From Elusimicrobium sp. An273 (lineage in GTDB: Bacteria; Elusimicrobiota; Elusimicrobia; Elusimicrobiales; Elusimicrobiaceae): a stretch of DNA of 64,000 nucleotides. Under the pieces are notes generated by a model. That model searched no databases. It was not told the origin of the DNA and saw nothing but the letters and a program-made list of their open reading frames with translations. Positions 41,936 through 50,655 of the stretch are shown piece after piece (position 1 is the first letter of the stretch; every line of letters begins with the position of its first letter). Location of the stretch: NCBI RefSeq assembly GCF_002159705.1, contig NZ_NFJD01000001.1, positions 248,001-312,000 on the forward strand. Direction: 5' to 3'. A program made the position numbers and the translations under genes.

Positions 41936-42871
41936 CTAGTTGATATTCAAATACGCTTTTAAGCGGCTGGAAATCTGGGCCGAGGCCTGTTCCCCCACGC
42001 TTTGCATGCTTTTTCGCAGCGAATCTTCCGCCCGGGAAGTGCCCGCCCGTTCGTGTACGTTAAAGCGGGAAAAGGTAACGCCCCGCTCTACGTCTACCAA
42101 GCTGACGGACGCCCCGCTGGAGCACCACACCAATCCTTCCACTTTTTGCGAATCATACGCATCCACATCCGTTGCAATCTGCACCAGCAACACTTTATCC
42201 GGGTCGGACGCGTCCACCACGCCCAGCCCCATGCGGTTTAAAGCGTCCACCACATACGTTACCAGCACCTCGCTTTGCACGCCCGTTACGTCCACCCCCA
42301 CCAATACCGCGGCCATTTTTTCCTGCAAGGCGGCCTTATACGGGGCAAACACTTCGGGCTGGTAGCTTTCGCGCGAAGCGTTTAAAAATTGGTACATTTC
42401 GTCCAACGCCGCGCGGCGGGCCACCACCGGCTGCATTTTAAAAGCTATTTTTAAATCCGCCAACGCCGAAGCCGGAGCGGCAAATTGTTTGGCCAGTCCT
42501 TCCAGCTTGGCATCTTCCTGATCCAACAGCGGGGCCAGCACTTTATGGGCGTTGCTGCGGGACAATACCGCCAGCGCATAAAAATGCTTCCCGTCAAAAT
42601 CTTTATCCCGCCAAACTTTTTCCACCTCGGCATTGGCCATTAAATCGGTTACCACGCCCTGGTTGGCGGCCGCCGGCGCGTTTTGCACCATTTCGCGGCG
42701 CATATTTTCCAGCGCGTTTTGAGCGGCTTCTTCTTTAGACATTCCTTCCCCGGCCACCACATAATACTTGACCGAATCATAACCGCCCATTTGGTAATTG
42801 ACCGTGTTTTTATTCATCCCCGCGCACGCCGCCAGCAAAAGCGCCATCGCGCATAAAACGATTTTTTTCAT
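41936..42871 (-). CDS. LPP20-family lipoprotein
   Basis: This 311-residue protein has a lipobox LLAAC at residues 12-16. The N-terminal half has the LPP20 pattern: a VVAGEGMSKEEAAQNALENMRREMVQ helix, then VEKVWRDKDFDGKHFYALAVLSR near residue 85. The C-terminal half resembles a TolB-N/LpoB-like alpha-beta module (SEVLVTYVVDALNRMGLGVVD, KVLLVQIATDV). Such lipoproteins are often encoded beside LpoB and COG3014 proteins, as here. ATG 42871 is preferred to the upstream 42883 because GAGAGGAA precedes it. Its role is probably in the outer membrane or peptidoglycan attachment. The exact function is unknown. Confidence 0.8.
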   Translation of the reverse strand: MKKIVLCAMALLLAACAGMNKNTVNYQMGGYDSVKYYVVAGEGMSKEEAAQNALENMRREMVQNAPAAANQGVVTDLMANAEVEKVWRDKDFDGKHFYALAVLSRSNAHKVLAPLLDQEDAKLEGLAKQFAAPASALADLKIAFKMQPVVARRAALDEMYQFLNASRESYQPEVFAPYKAALQEKMAAVLVGVDVTGVQSEVLVTYVVDALNRMGLGVVDASDPDKVLLVQIATDVDAYDSQKVEGLVWCSSGASVSLVDVERGVTFSRFNVHERAGTSRAEDSLRKSMQSVGEQASAQISSRLKAYLNIN

Positions 42872-42879
42872 AGTTCCTC

Positions 42880-44178
42880 TCAATAAGAAGTGCGGTAGTG
42901 CAAAAACACCCTGCCCCCGCGCGTCAGCTCCACGTCTTTAAAAGTATATTCTCCTATTATATTACCATATCCGTCGCGAAACAACAGGGTAATATCCTGT
43001 TTTCCCGGCTGCAAAAACAGCCGCGCCAAGCGCACTTCGGCCGGCAGTGTAAACCACTGGCGCGTGTCGGCCGTTTCGGAGGCGGCCCCCAGCGCGCTTA
43101 CAAACATTTCCGCCAGCGTGCCCCACGTATCATCCTGGGCGGCGTGGCGGGCCTGCACGGCCGCCACCCGCTTGGTAACGGCGCGCGTGGCCGTGCGAAA
43201 CAGAATGCCCGGCATTTTTTCTTCTAAATCCAACTTGGCGGCGGCGGCAAAATCGGCCACTTTTTGGGTAGGATATTGCACCTGCCCCGCTTGCACCGCC
43301 GAAAACGCCACCCGGCCGGGCTGTTCCACCCACTCCGGATACGACAGCGTAACCGCCGAGCCCATCCAGCCGGCGGCAATGGCATTTTGCACCTGCGGGG
43401 AAACCCCCTGCTGGGTTTCCCCCGGGCTAGACGCCAGGGCCAGCGCGTCGCTCCACGCCACTTGCAACGTTTGTGTCCGCTTAAGCGGCATACGTCCGTT
43501 GTAATGAAACACCAGCACTTCGCATAACTCACCGGCATTGGCGGGAACGGAAAAATCGGGCGCTTCCAGATGCAATTGCTTTCCCAGCCGCTGGTACGCG
43601 TTAAGCGCATTCTGGCGCGCGATGCGGGCATCTGACCGCTGGCCGACGGACTCAAACACCAGGCTTGCAAAATACTGCACAAAAGGATCGTCGTTATAGC
43701 CTTTTTTCTTATCGGCGCGCAGGTGATCTAAAAAGAAAACCGCTTTTCGGGCTTCCACCGCGGCGGAAGAAATATCGCCTTGCTGCAAAAAATTCTGGGC
43801 GCGGTAATAGTAGGTAAGGGCTTGTTCGTAGGCGGGGGTGTAATAGGGGGCGGTCAGGTCGTTAATCAACAAACTGCCCACCGTTCCCGAAACGCTGGTG
43901 GCGTAGCGGGCGTCTATTTCCTGCTGGGCTTGGGCAAACAATTCGTCGCTGGCGGAGGGGTCTTGGGCGTCGTGCAGGAGGGTGGCGCTGTCTAAATAAA
44001 AAAGTACGCCGTCCCGGCGGCTGTAGAGCTTGTCTTTCTTTTCCTGTACGCGCGCGGCCGCCTGCTCAAATTTGCCTGCGGCGGTCAGGCGGTTGATTTC
44101 CGTCTTATAACGCAAAGAAGGCGCCGCACACGCGGAGCAAACCAACGCCAGCCCCAACAAGCATATGCGCGCCTTCAT
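42880..44178 (-). CDS. COG3014-like lipoprotein with TPR-like repeats
   Basis: This 432-residue protein has a lipobox VCSAC at residues 13-17. Residues 25-215 form helical TPR-like repeats (LTAAGKFEQAAARVQEKKDKL, QALTYYYRAQNFLQQGDISSAAVEARKAVFFLD). The C-terminal half is mixed alpha/beta with an FRDGYGNIIGEYTF strand. Position between lpoB and LPP20 matches a conserved envelope cluster seen in several proteobacteria, which supports the assignment. Its role is unknown but may be regulation of penicillin-binding proteins together with LpoB. Gene spacing on both sides is under 10 nt. Confidence 0.72.
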   Translation of the reverse strand: MKARICLLGLALVCSACAAPSLRYKTEINRLTAAGKFEQAAARVQEKKDKLYSRRDGVLFYLDSATLLHDAQDPSASDELFAQAQQEIDARYATSVSGTVGSLLINDLTAPYYTPAYEQALTYYYRAQNFLQQGDISSAAVEARKAVFFLDHLRADKKKGYNDDPFVQYFASLVFESVGQRSDARIARQNALNAYQRLGKQLHLEAPDFSVPANAGELCEVLVFHYNGRMPLKRTQTLQVAWSDALALASSPGETQQGVSPQVQNAIAAGWMGSAVTLSYPEWVEQPGRVAFSAVQAGQVQYPTQKVADFAAAAKLDLEEKMPGILFRTATRAVTKRVAAVQARHAAQDDTWGTLAEMFVSALGAASETADTRQWFTLPAEVRLARLFLQPGKQDITLLFRDGYGNIIGEYTFKDVELTRGGRVFLHYRTSY

Positions 44179-44184
44179 AAAAAC

Positions 44185-44775
44185 CTACCAAGTTACTTTA
44201 CTGCGTTTAACGTACTTTTTAATTTGTTTTTGTCCGTTCCAGACAATTTGGTTCGTCTCAATATCAATGAGTTTCAGATTGACCTGGTAGAACACCACCG
44301 CTTTGCTGCCGGATTGATCCACCACCGAGTTCAGCACGCCGCTTAACATATAATCGGCGCCGATTTCCTGCCCAAACGCCTTGCGCGTGGCTTCGGAAGC
44401 GAATTCATCCTGCTCCAGCCGCTCGGTGCGGATTTCGCCCCGTTCATCCGCCGAGGCCACAAAATCCACCTTGGCCGAATTAATCAGCGCCCGCTGCATG
44501 GATTCAATAAACACACCCGTATTGATGTGCTCCATGGTGTTGTTGGTAACGGTGCCGACGATTACCGTCGGTTCTTTGCCGTTGCGGGTTAAAAAGCGGT
44601 TATACCAGCCGCCTTGCAGGCAGTCGGTAATCATTTCCTGCGCCACCATTTGCGCATCGGTATCGTTCCAACCGCCGGAAACGTCTTTTACCAAATTGGT
44701 TTCTACGCGTTTGACGCTGGGCGCGCACGCAAACAGCAAGGGCATCGCCAACAGCGCAATAAAGTATTTTTTCAT
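44185..44775 (-). CDS. lpoB: Penicillin-binding protein activator LpoB family
   Basis: This 196-residue outer-membrane lipoprotein has a lipobox LLFAC at residues 12-16. The mature domain is a TolB-N-like fold matching LpoB: a MVAQEMITDCLQGGWYNRFL helix, PTVIVGTVTNNTMEHINTGVFIESMQRALINSAKVDFVAS near residue 68, ADYMLSGVLNSV near residue 140 and LKLIDIETNQIVWNGQKQIKKY at the end. LpoB reaches through the periplasm to stimulate a bifunctional penicillin-binding protein. The partner synthase is not in the window. AAGGAG precedes the ATG. Confidence 0.9.
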   Translation of the reverse strand: MKKYFIALLAMPLLFACAPSVKRVETNLVKDVSGGWNDTDAQMVAQEMITDCLQGGWYNRFLTRNGKEPTVIVGTVTNNTMEHINTGVFIESMQRALINSAKVDFVASADERGEIRTERLEQDEFASEATRKAFGQEIGADYMLSGVLNSVVDQSGSKAVVFYQVNLKLIDIETNQIVWNGQKQIKKYVKRSKVTW

Positions 44776-44787
44776 AAGAACTCCTTT

Positions 44788-45231
44788 TTAAAAGGGGGCG
44801 CTTAAATCCACCCGTTCGCAAATATGGCTGCCCGCAATAGAACCTTCCTCATGCGAACAATCCACCGAGCCTTTTTCCAAATCCAAATCAAACCACTTTG
44901 GAAGCCCTTTGTGCTGTACCCGCAGGATATTGCCTTCTTCCAGGCGGTATACATAGTCCGAGCACACCATTTCTATTTTGCCGTCTTCCCGCTGCACAGG
45001 GCAGGGGAGTTCAAAATCCAACCGGGCAAAATCGGGCGTATAGGCGCCGTGCTGGGTTTTGTAAGTGGCCTCCGCAAAAGCCAATGCTTTGCCCAACTCC
45101 AGCGCGCGCTGGGCTTTGGCAAGCGTTTGATGTTTCTTATACTGCGGCCATCCTAAAGCCAGGCCGAAACCGACAATGACTACCAAAATCAAGACAATCG
45201 TGTGAATGGAACCGCGTTGTTCAACAAACAT
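44788..45231 (-). CDS. Pilin-like protein without a prepilin peptidase site
   Basis: This 147-residue protein has an N-terminal hydrophobic helix (residues 9-28). A KAQRALELGKALAFAEATYKTQHGAYTPDFARLDFELPCP block follows that matches the globular start of the pilins at 17390 and 28331 (AYYLANGEY...LDV). The GFTLIE cleavage site is absent: the sequence reads QRGSIHTIVLILVVIVG, with no Gly-Phe and no Glu at +5. It therefore cannot be processed like a normal pilin. It heads the LpoB envelope operon, with an AAGGAGAA ribosome site and a TACAAT -10 box about 30 nt upstream. Confidence 0.72.
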   Translation of the reverse strand: MFVEQRGSIHTIVLILVVIVGFGLALGWPQYKKHQTLAKAQRALELGKALAFAEATYKTQHGAYTPDFARLDFELPCPVQREDGKIEMVCSDYVYRLEEGNILRVQHKGLPKWFDLDLEKGSVDCSHEEGSIAGSHICERVDLSAPF

Positions 45232-45275
45232 AGTTTCTCCTTATCTAAGATTTTTTATATTGTAGCAAAAACCTT

Positions 45276-46223
45276 TCAGTGATACGGCACGATATTGGGA
45301 TGAATCCCTTTCACTTTGGTAATGTACAAAAATTTCCCCGTGCGGTACCCTTTTTCAAGCGCCGGCGCCAGCACCACCAGCGTAACGGCCAAAATAATCA
45401 GCGCCACCCCCCACGCCGTAGAGCGCGTAAACGGCTCGCCAAATACCCACACGCCCACCGTCATTGCGGTGACCGGCTCCATCGCCCCCAAGACGGAACA
45501 AAACGTAGATCCGATTTCTTTGATTGCCAGCACCAGCGTCAGGTTGGAAACGACCGTGGGAATCAAGGCTAAAAACGTTAAATTTAAATCGCTCTTCCAG
45601 CCCGGCGCCGGCTGCAGCCAGCCCATACTCCCCGCCCCCGCCAGCAAAAAAAGCGCCGTAAACAAAAAAACGTAAAACGTCAGTTTATCAGAAGACATAT
45701 TCCGCACGGAAGATTTATTGACGGCAATAATATAAATCCCGTACGAAAAGCCCGAAAGCACCGCCAGCAAAATCCCCCTAAAACTCACGCCGCCGGCTTT
45801 TCCGTTCCAAGACAATAACGCCACCCCCGCTACCGCAAGCCCGATGGCGAGCATCGTCCAGAACGAGTTTTTTTCCTTAAACACATAAATCATAATCAGC
45901 GCCACAAACACCGGGTACAAAAACATCATCGTTGTGGCGATGCCGCTGGCCAAATAGTGGTACGACCAAAACAAAAACACGGCCGATCCGATATACAGCA
46001 AACTCAGCCCCGCCAGCACCCCCAGCTCGTTTTTGGTTACCCGCAGGGAACGCCGCGTAAAAAAAGCCAACAGCCCCAACATCAGCACCGCAATAAAAAA
46101 GCGGTAAAAAAGAATGGACGGGATATTCATCCCCTCCCGCAAAAGGGGCAAGGTAAAAAGGGGAATGAGTCCAAACGTGGCGGACGTAATGACCGCATAT
46201 AAAAAGCCTTTCCAGTTAAGCAT
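45276..46223 (-). CDS. EamA/DMT-family transporter
   Basis: This 315-residue protein has ten predicted helices in two EamA halves. Typical motifs are PLFTLPLLREGMNIPSILFYRFFIAVL near residue 22 and YHYLASGIATTMMFLYPVFVALIMIYVFKEK near residue 88. The second half reads TVVSNLTLVLAIKEIGSTFCSVLGAMEPVTAMTVGVWVFGE near residue 222. Members export or import amino acids and other metabolites, and the substrate is unknown. TACAAT (46231-46236) lies 7 nt before the ATG with no ribosome site, so the transcript is predicted leaderless. Confidence 0.9.
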   Translation of the reverse strand: MLNWKGFLYAVITSATFGLIPLFTLPLLREGMNIPSILFYRFFIAVLMLGLLAFFTRRSLRVTKNELGVLAGLSLLYIGSAVFLFWSYHYLASGIATTMMFLYPVFVALIMIYVFKEKNSFWTMLAIGLAVAGVALLSWNGKAGGVSFRGILLAVLSGFSYGIYIIAVNKSSVRNMSSDKLTFYVFLFTALFLLAGAGSMGWLQPAPGWKSDLNLTFLALIPTVVSNLTLVLAIKEIGSTFCSVLGAMEPVTAMTVGVWVFGEPFTRSTAWGVALIILAVTLVVLAPALEKGYRTGKFLYITKVKGIHPNIVPYH

Positions 46224-46265
46224 ATATAATATTGTATCTTACTTCCTCTTCCGCCGTCTTTCCCA

Positions 46266-46305
46266 CTTTCCATAAAAAACGGGACGGTTCTCGCCGTCCC
46301 GTTTT
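46266..46305 (-). terminator. Terminator of the hydrogenase operon
   Basis: AAAACGGGACGG/CCGTCCCGTTTT stem with a TTCTCG-type loop lies directly after hydA. Confidence 0.85.
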
Positions 46306-46321
46306 CTGTCTATGTTTTTGC

Positions 46322-48061
46322 TTATCGTTTCTGGCCGGTGCGGTCTTTCCGGTCAAAATAGTGCGTATGCAGCAGTTTGTGCGCCAGCGGGCCGCCCACT
46401 TTATCCAAAATGCGGCCATACAACGCCTGCACTCCGCTGTTATCCTGCGATTTATAGGCCAGTTCCGTATCTTCCTGATACAGCCCTTCGGCGCGTTTCT
46501 GGCGCGGCGCCCAACCGTCAAACTGGGGCTGCCCCGCACCCGCCACACAACCGCCTTGGCAGGACATGACTTCAATAAAGTCATAATGGTCTTTGCCGGC
46601 TTTGATATCGTCCAACAGTTTGCGCGCGTTTTTCAGCCCGCTGACCACGGCGGTGCGGATTTTGATGTCGCCCACTTCCACCGTTTTTTCTTTAAACACC
46701 TTTCCTTCGCGCAGGCTGGAAAATTTAACGCTGCGTGCGTTGGCCGGGTCTAATTCCGCCAGTGCATAACGCAAGGCCGCTTCCATCACGCCGCCGGACG
46801 CGCCGAAAATCACGCCAGCGCCCGTCTTGGTGCCAAACGGCATATCAAACCATTCGTTTTCCAGGTTTACAAAATCAATGCCGGCCTCTTTAATCATCCG
46901 CGCCAAGCCTACGGTGGTAACCACATAGTCCGTATCCGGATTGTCGTTTACATAGAACTCGTCGCGTTTGGCTTCGGTCTTTTTGGCCGAGCACGGCATC
47001 ACCGCCACCACCACCAAGTCTTCGCGCTTGCCGCCTTTGTCTTCGTAGTCGGCTTTTAAAATGGGCCCCATCATCTGCATGGGGGAACGCGCGGTGGACA
47101 GGTTGGGAATAAATTCCGGAGCGAATTTTTCCACATAGTTAATCCACGCCGGGCAGCAGCTGGTGAACTGCGGCAAATTGGTGCCTTTTTTAAAGCGTTC
47201 CAAAAATTCGGTGGCTTCTTCCACAATCGTCAAATCCGCGGCAAAAGCGGTGTCGTACACGTAATCAAACCCCAGCATGCGAAGCGCGGCGGCGATTTTG
47301 CCGTCCACATTCTGCCCTTGCGGCAGGCCAAACATCTCTCCCAGCCCCACGCGCACCGCCGGAGCGATGTGCACGGCGACCTTCTTTTTGGGGTTGTTGA
47401 TGGCTTCAAAGACGTGTTCAATTTCCGACGAATTCGGCATTAAAGCGCCCGTCGGGCAGACGCGGGCGCACTGCCCGCAGGACACGCATTCGTGGCTTTG
47501 GCCGAGTTCTTTGTTAAACGCCGTAGCGATTTTGGAGCGGAAGCCGCGGAACGCAAAATCAATGGCGCCGATCCCTTGCACTTCGTTGCAGATGCGCACG
47601 CAGTTGCCGCACAAAATGCATTTGCTGTGGTCGCGCACCAACGCCGGGGAGGTGGCATCTTTATGGCTGTCCAACTTTTTGGATTTAAAACGGATTTCCG
47701 TTACGTCCATATCCTTGGCCAGCTTCTGCAGTTTGCAGTTGTTGGATTTGCTGCACAGGGTGCAGTCGTGGTTGCCGGAGGACAGCAGCAACTCCAGGTT
47801 AATGCGGCGCAAGTGGCGGATTTCGTCGCTGTTGACGCGCACCTTCATCCCGTCGCGGGGTTTGACGGTGCACGAAGCCACAATGCCCATTCCTTCCACT
47901 TCCACCAGGCACAGCCGGCAAGCGCCGTAGGCCGCCAACTCCGGGTGGTAGCAGAACGTCATAATGTTGAAATGCGCCTTGCGGATCAGTTCCAACAGGT
48001 TTTTCTCGCCTTCAATCGGTACTCTTTTTCCTTCAATGGTTACAAATTGTTCTTTTTCCAT
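46322..48061 (-). CDS. hydA: [FeFe]-hydrogenase catalytic subunit HydA
   Basis: The domains of this 579-residue subunit in order are a plant-type [2Fe-2S] domain (GACRLCLVEVEG region, residues 1-78), a His-Cys3 cluster (HDCTLCSKSNNC near 103), two [4Fe-4S] clusters (CILCGNCVRIC, CVSCGQCARVCPTG, 145-205) and the H-cluster domain. The H-cluster motifs are L1 TSCCPAW near residue 302, L2 MPCSAKKTEAKR near residue 355 and L3 EVMSCQGGCVAGAGQP near residue 495. L3 reads GAGQP where most enzymes have GGGQP. With HydB and HydC it forms a soluble trimer that makes or uses H2 with NAD(H) and ferredoxin, probably by electron bifurcation. No maturation genes (hydE, hydF, hydG) are in the window. Confidence 0.96.
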   Translation of the reverse strand: MEKEQFVTIEGKRVPIEGEKNLLELIRKAHFNIMTFCYHPELAAYGACRLCLVEVEGMGIVASCTVKPRDGMKVRVNSDEIRHLRRINLELLLSSGNHDCTLCSKSNNCKLQKLAKDMDVTEIRFKSKKLDSHKDATSPALVRDHSKCILCGNCVRICNEVQGIGAIDFAFRGFRSKIATAFNKELGQSHECVSCGQCARVCPTGALMPNSSEIEHVFEAINNPKKKVAVHIAPAVRVGLGEMFGLPQGQNVDGKIAAALRMLGFDYVYDTAFAADLTIVEEATEFLERFKKGTNLPQFTSCCPAWINYVEKFAPEFIPNLSTARSPMQMMGPILKADYEDKGGKREDLVVVAVMPCSAKKTEAKRDEFYVNDNPDTDYVVTTVGLARMIKEAGIDFVNLENEWFDMPFGTKTGAGVIFGASGGVMEAALRYALAELDPANARSVKFSSLREGKVFKEKTVEVGDIKIRTAVVSGLKNARKLLDDIKAGKDHYDFIEVMSCQGGCVAGAGQPQFDGWAPRQKRAEGLYQEDTELAYKSQDNSGVQALYGRILDKVGGPLAHKLLHTHYFDRKDRTGQKR

Positions 48062-48063
48062 AA

Positions 48064-49947
48064 TTACGCTCCCGTTACCACGGCACCAAATTTACAGGTG
48101 CTCTTGCAGCCGCCGCATTTAATACATTTTTTGGGGTCAATATGATGCGGTTTGCCCACTTCGCCGCTGATGGCGGAAACGGGGCAGGCGCGTTTGCACA
48201 TTCCGCAGCCTTTGCATTTGCTGGCCACGATTTCAAACCGGGCAAGCGCTTTGCACACGCCGGCCGGGCAGCATTTGTCCACCACGTGGGCCAGGTATTC
48301 TTCCCGGAAGTGCTTGAGGGTAGACAAGACCGGGTTGGGAGCGGTTTTGCCCAGGGCGCACAGCGAGGCTTTTTGAACGGCCTTGGCCAAATCTTCCAAG
48401 TTTTCCAGCGTCTTAAGCGTGGCGCGACCTTCTACGATGTCGTTTAACATCGTAAGCATTTGTTCCGTACCTTCGCGGCACGGCACGCATTTGCCGCACG
48501 ATTCGCGCTGCGTAAACTCTAAGAAAAAGCGCGCTACGTTTACCATGCAGGTTTTGTTGTTCATCACCACCAACCCGCCGGAACCCACCATGGCGCCTGC
48601 GGATTTGAGTGAATCAAAATCAAGCGGCAAATCCAAGTGTTCACGCGTCAGACATCCGCCCGAAGGGCCGCCGATTTGCGCCGCTTTAAACGCCGCTTTG
48701 TTGACGGTTCCGTCGTCATTGGTGGTGCCGCCGGCCACATCGTCAATTACTTGGCGAAGCGTGGTGCCCATGGGCACTTCCACTAGGCCGGTGTTGGCAA
48801 TATGCCCGGTAACGGCAAATGTTTTGGTGCCCGGGCTGCCCAGCGTGCCGATTTTGCGGAATTCTTCCGCGCCCATTTCCATAATCTTGGGAACGGTGGC
48901 CAAGGTTTCCACGTTATTAATGACCGTGGGCTTGCCAAACAGACCGCTTTGGCTGGGGTAAGGCGGTTTGATTTTGGGCATGCCGCGTTTGCCTTCTACG
49001 GAGGCAATCAGGGCCGTTTCTTCGCCGCACACAAACGCGCCTGCGCCTTCCATCACGTTGATTTTAAAATTCTTGCCCGAACCAAAGATGTTTTCGCCCA
49101 AAATGCCTAATTCTTCGGCTTGTTTAATGGCGGTGCGCACCCGCTGAATGGCCAGCGGATATTCCATACGCACATAAATGTATCCTTCATCGGCCCCGAT
49201 GCCGCGCGCGGCAATCATCATGCCTTCCAGCACGGCGTTGGGGTTGCCTTCCATGACGCTTCTGTCCATAAAAGCGCCCGGGTCGCCTTCGTCGGCGTTG
49301 CAGATGACGTATTTTTTCGGGCCGGGTTCCACGCGGGTTAAATCCCATTTTTTACCCGTCGGGAAACCGCCCCCGCCGCGGCCGCGCAAACCGGAAGTGA
49401 TGATTTCTTTGCAGACTTCTTCGTCCGTCATTTCCGTATAGGCGCGCTTGGCCTGGGCGTAGCCGCCGTGGGCGATATATTCGTTGATGTCTTCGGGGTT
49501 GATGCGCCCGCAGTCGTGCAACAGGATGCGTTCCTGCTTGGCGTAAAAAGGAATTTCGTCCACCGTTTTGGCTTTCTGGTTGTTGGCGGGATTGTGGTAG
49601 AGCAGGCGGTCAATCACTTCTCCTTTGATCAACGTTTTTTCCACAATCTCGGCCACGTCTTCGGGTTTTACTTTCGTGTAGAAAATATCCCCCACGCTTA
49701 CCAGCGGCCCCATGGCGCAAAAACCGCGGCAGCCGGAAAGGCTTAAATAGTTTTCGTGGCAGTCTTTGGTAATTTGCAGGCAAAAACCGATTTTGCGTTT
49801 TTCCATTTCTTTTTGGAACGCCTCGTACACTTTCAGCGACCCGCCGGCAATGCAGCCCGTGCCGCCGCAGATCACTACGCGGCCGGTAATTTTTTTGTAA
49901 GCGTCTTTATAGTCTTTGGCAATTTTTTCAATGTTCTTAGTCGGCAT
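48064..49947 (-). CDS. hydB: NAD-binding, flavin-containing hydrogenase subunit HydB
   Basis: This 627-residue NuoF-like subunit oxidises or reduces NAD(H) with FMN. An N-terminal thioredoxin-fold [2Fe-2S] domain (GGTGCIAGGSLKVYE, CRGFCAMGP) precedes the NADH site GRGGGGFPTGKKW near residue 197 and the FMN region NADEGDPGAFMDRSVMEGNP near residue 222. The [4Fe-4S] motif is CGKCVPCREGTEQM near residue 493. A C-terminal two-cluster ferredoxin domain (CKGCGMCKRACP, CIKCGGCKSTCK) ends the protein. The plan is that of HydB of trimeric bifurcating hydrogenases. It overlaps hydC by 11 nt and hydA follows after 2 nt. Confidence 0.95.
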   Translation of the reverse strand: MPTKNIEKIAKDYKDAYKKITGRVVICGGTGCIAGGSLKVYEAFQKEMEKRKIGFCLQITKDCHENYLSLSGCRGFCAMGPLVSVGDIFYTKVKPEDVAEIVEKTLIKGEVIDRLLYHNPANNQKAKTVDEIPFYAKQERILLHDCGRINPEDINEYIAHGGYAQAKRAYTEMTDEEVCKEIITSGLRGRGGGGFPTGKKWDLTRVEPGPKKYVICNADEGDPGAFMDRSVMEGNPNAVLEGMMIAARGIGADEGYIYVRMEYPLAIQRVRTAIKQAEELGILGENIFGSGKNFKINVMEGAGAFVCGEETALIASVEGKRGMPKIKPPYPSQSGLFGKPTVINNVETLATVPKIMEMGAEEFRKIGTLGSPGTKTFAVTGHIANTGLVEVPMGTTLRQVIDDVAGGTTNDDGTVNKAAFKAAQIGGPSGGCLTREHLDLPLDFDSLKSAGAMVGSGGLVVMNNKTCMVNVARFFLEFTQRESCGKCVPCREGTEQMLTMLNDIVEGRATLKTLENLEDLAKAVQKASLCALGKTAPNPVLSTLKHFREEYLAHVVDKCCPAGVCKALARFEIVASKCKGCGMCKRACPVSAISGEVGKPHHIDPKKCIKCGGCKSTCKFGAVVTGA

Positions 49948-50422
49948 TTTTGGCCTCCGAGGCGATCACTTCATCAATAATTTCTACGGCTTTGGCCGGG
50001 GTAATCTGGCCGTGCACCACGTCATCCATTACCATTACAGGCGCCAGCCCGCACGCCCCCAGGCACGAAACGCATTCCAAGGTAAACATCATATCCTCGG
50101 TGGTGTCTTGCCCGTCTTTGAGTTTGAGTTTATCTTTTACCGTATTGATTACAAAAGAAGAACCTTTTACGTGGCAGGCCGTGCCGTTGCATACTTTAAT
50201 GATATGCTTGCCTTTGGGCGTAATGGCAAAGTGCGCAAAAAACGTGGCTACGCCAAATACTTTGGCCGGGGAAATGTCCAGCTCGTTGGCGATAAAGCGC
50301 ATGATATCTTCGGGGAGATATTTATATTCGTCCTGCACTTTTTGAAGGATGGGAATTAATTTGGAACTGTCGTAATTATGGTCTTTAAGAATCTTTGCGG
50401 CGGGAGCAAACTTGTCTGTCAT
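49937..50422 (-). CDS. hydC: Thioredoxin-fold [2Fe-2S] hydrogenase subunit HydC
   Basis: This 161-residue NuoE-like subunit carries one [2Fe-2S] cluster. The four ligands are in VCNGTACHVKG near residue 87 and CVSCLGACGLAPV near residue 127. The N-terminal helical part (KYLPEDIMRFIANELDISPAKVFGVATFFAHF) is typical. ATG 50422 is chosen for AAAGGAG directly upstream. It is the first gene of hydCBA and is driven by a perfect consensus promoter about 110 nt away. Confidence 0.95.
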   Translation of the reverse strand: MTDKFAPAAKILKDHNYDSSKLIPILQKVQDEYKYLPEDIMRFIANELDISPAKVFGVATFFAHFAITPKGKHIIKVCNGTACHVKGSSFVINTVKDKLKLKDGQDTTEDMMFTLECVSCLGACGLAPVMVMDDVVHGQITPAKAVEIIDEVIASEAKNAD

Positions 50423-50454
50423 ACTTTCTCCTTTTGAGGCGGTAATGAAACACT

Positions 50455-50477
50455 CGGCGTGCAAGGAATGCACACCG
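50455..50477 (-). promoter_or_regulatory. Hairpin in the hydCBA leader
   Basis: GTGCA-TTCCT-TGCAC, extended by G-U and G-C pairs (GGTGTGCA/TGCACGCC), lies midway in the leader between promoter and hydC. It has no U-tract, so it is not a simple terminator. Confidence 0.4.
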
Positions 50478-50533
50478 GTACGGCAGATAACTTGTGTAAT
50501 TTGAAATACTGCAAGCCAGGGACTTCTTCCCCT

Positions 50534-50562
50534 ATTATAACTTCATCCGATTATCGTGTCAA
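50534..50562 (-). promoter_or_regulatory. Perfect consensus sigma-70 promoter of hydCBA
   Basis: On the minus strand TTGACA (50562-50557), a 17-nt spacer and TATAAT (50539-50534) match the consensus at all twelve positions. It leaves a leader of roughly 105 nt before hydC. Confidence 0.85.
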
Positions 50563-50585
50563 ACAGAAAAAACGGCCTTTTTGAT

Positions 50586-50628
50586 ACAAAAGCCGGTTCC
50601 TTCTTTTGGGAGGAGGAACCGGCTTGTA
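50586..50628 (-). terminator. Hairpin downstream of the exported receiver-like gene
   Basis: AAGCCGGTTCC/GGAACCGGCTT with a 14-nt loop lies just beyond the stop at 50656. A short T-rich tail on the minus strand suggests a terminator. Confidence 0.6.
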
Positions 50629-50655
50629 GGCTGCGAGTAAAAAGGGCGTTATTTC

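Noticed and set aside
50440-50530. Rex-type redox operator in the hydrogenase leader (TTGTG...AAA half matches)
   Set aside because: Only one loose half-site is present. The palindrome expected for Rex is not there.
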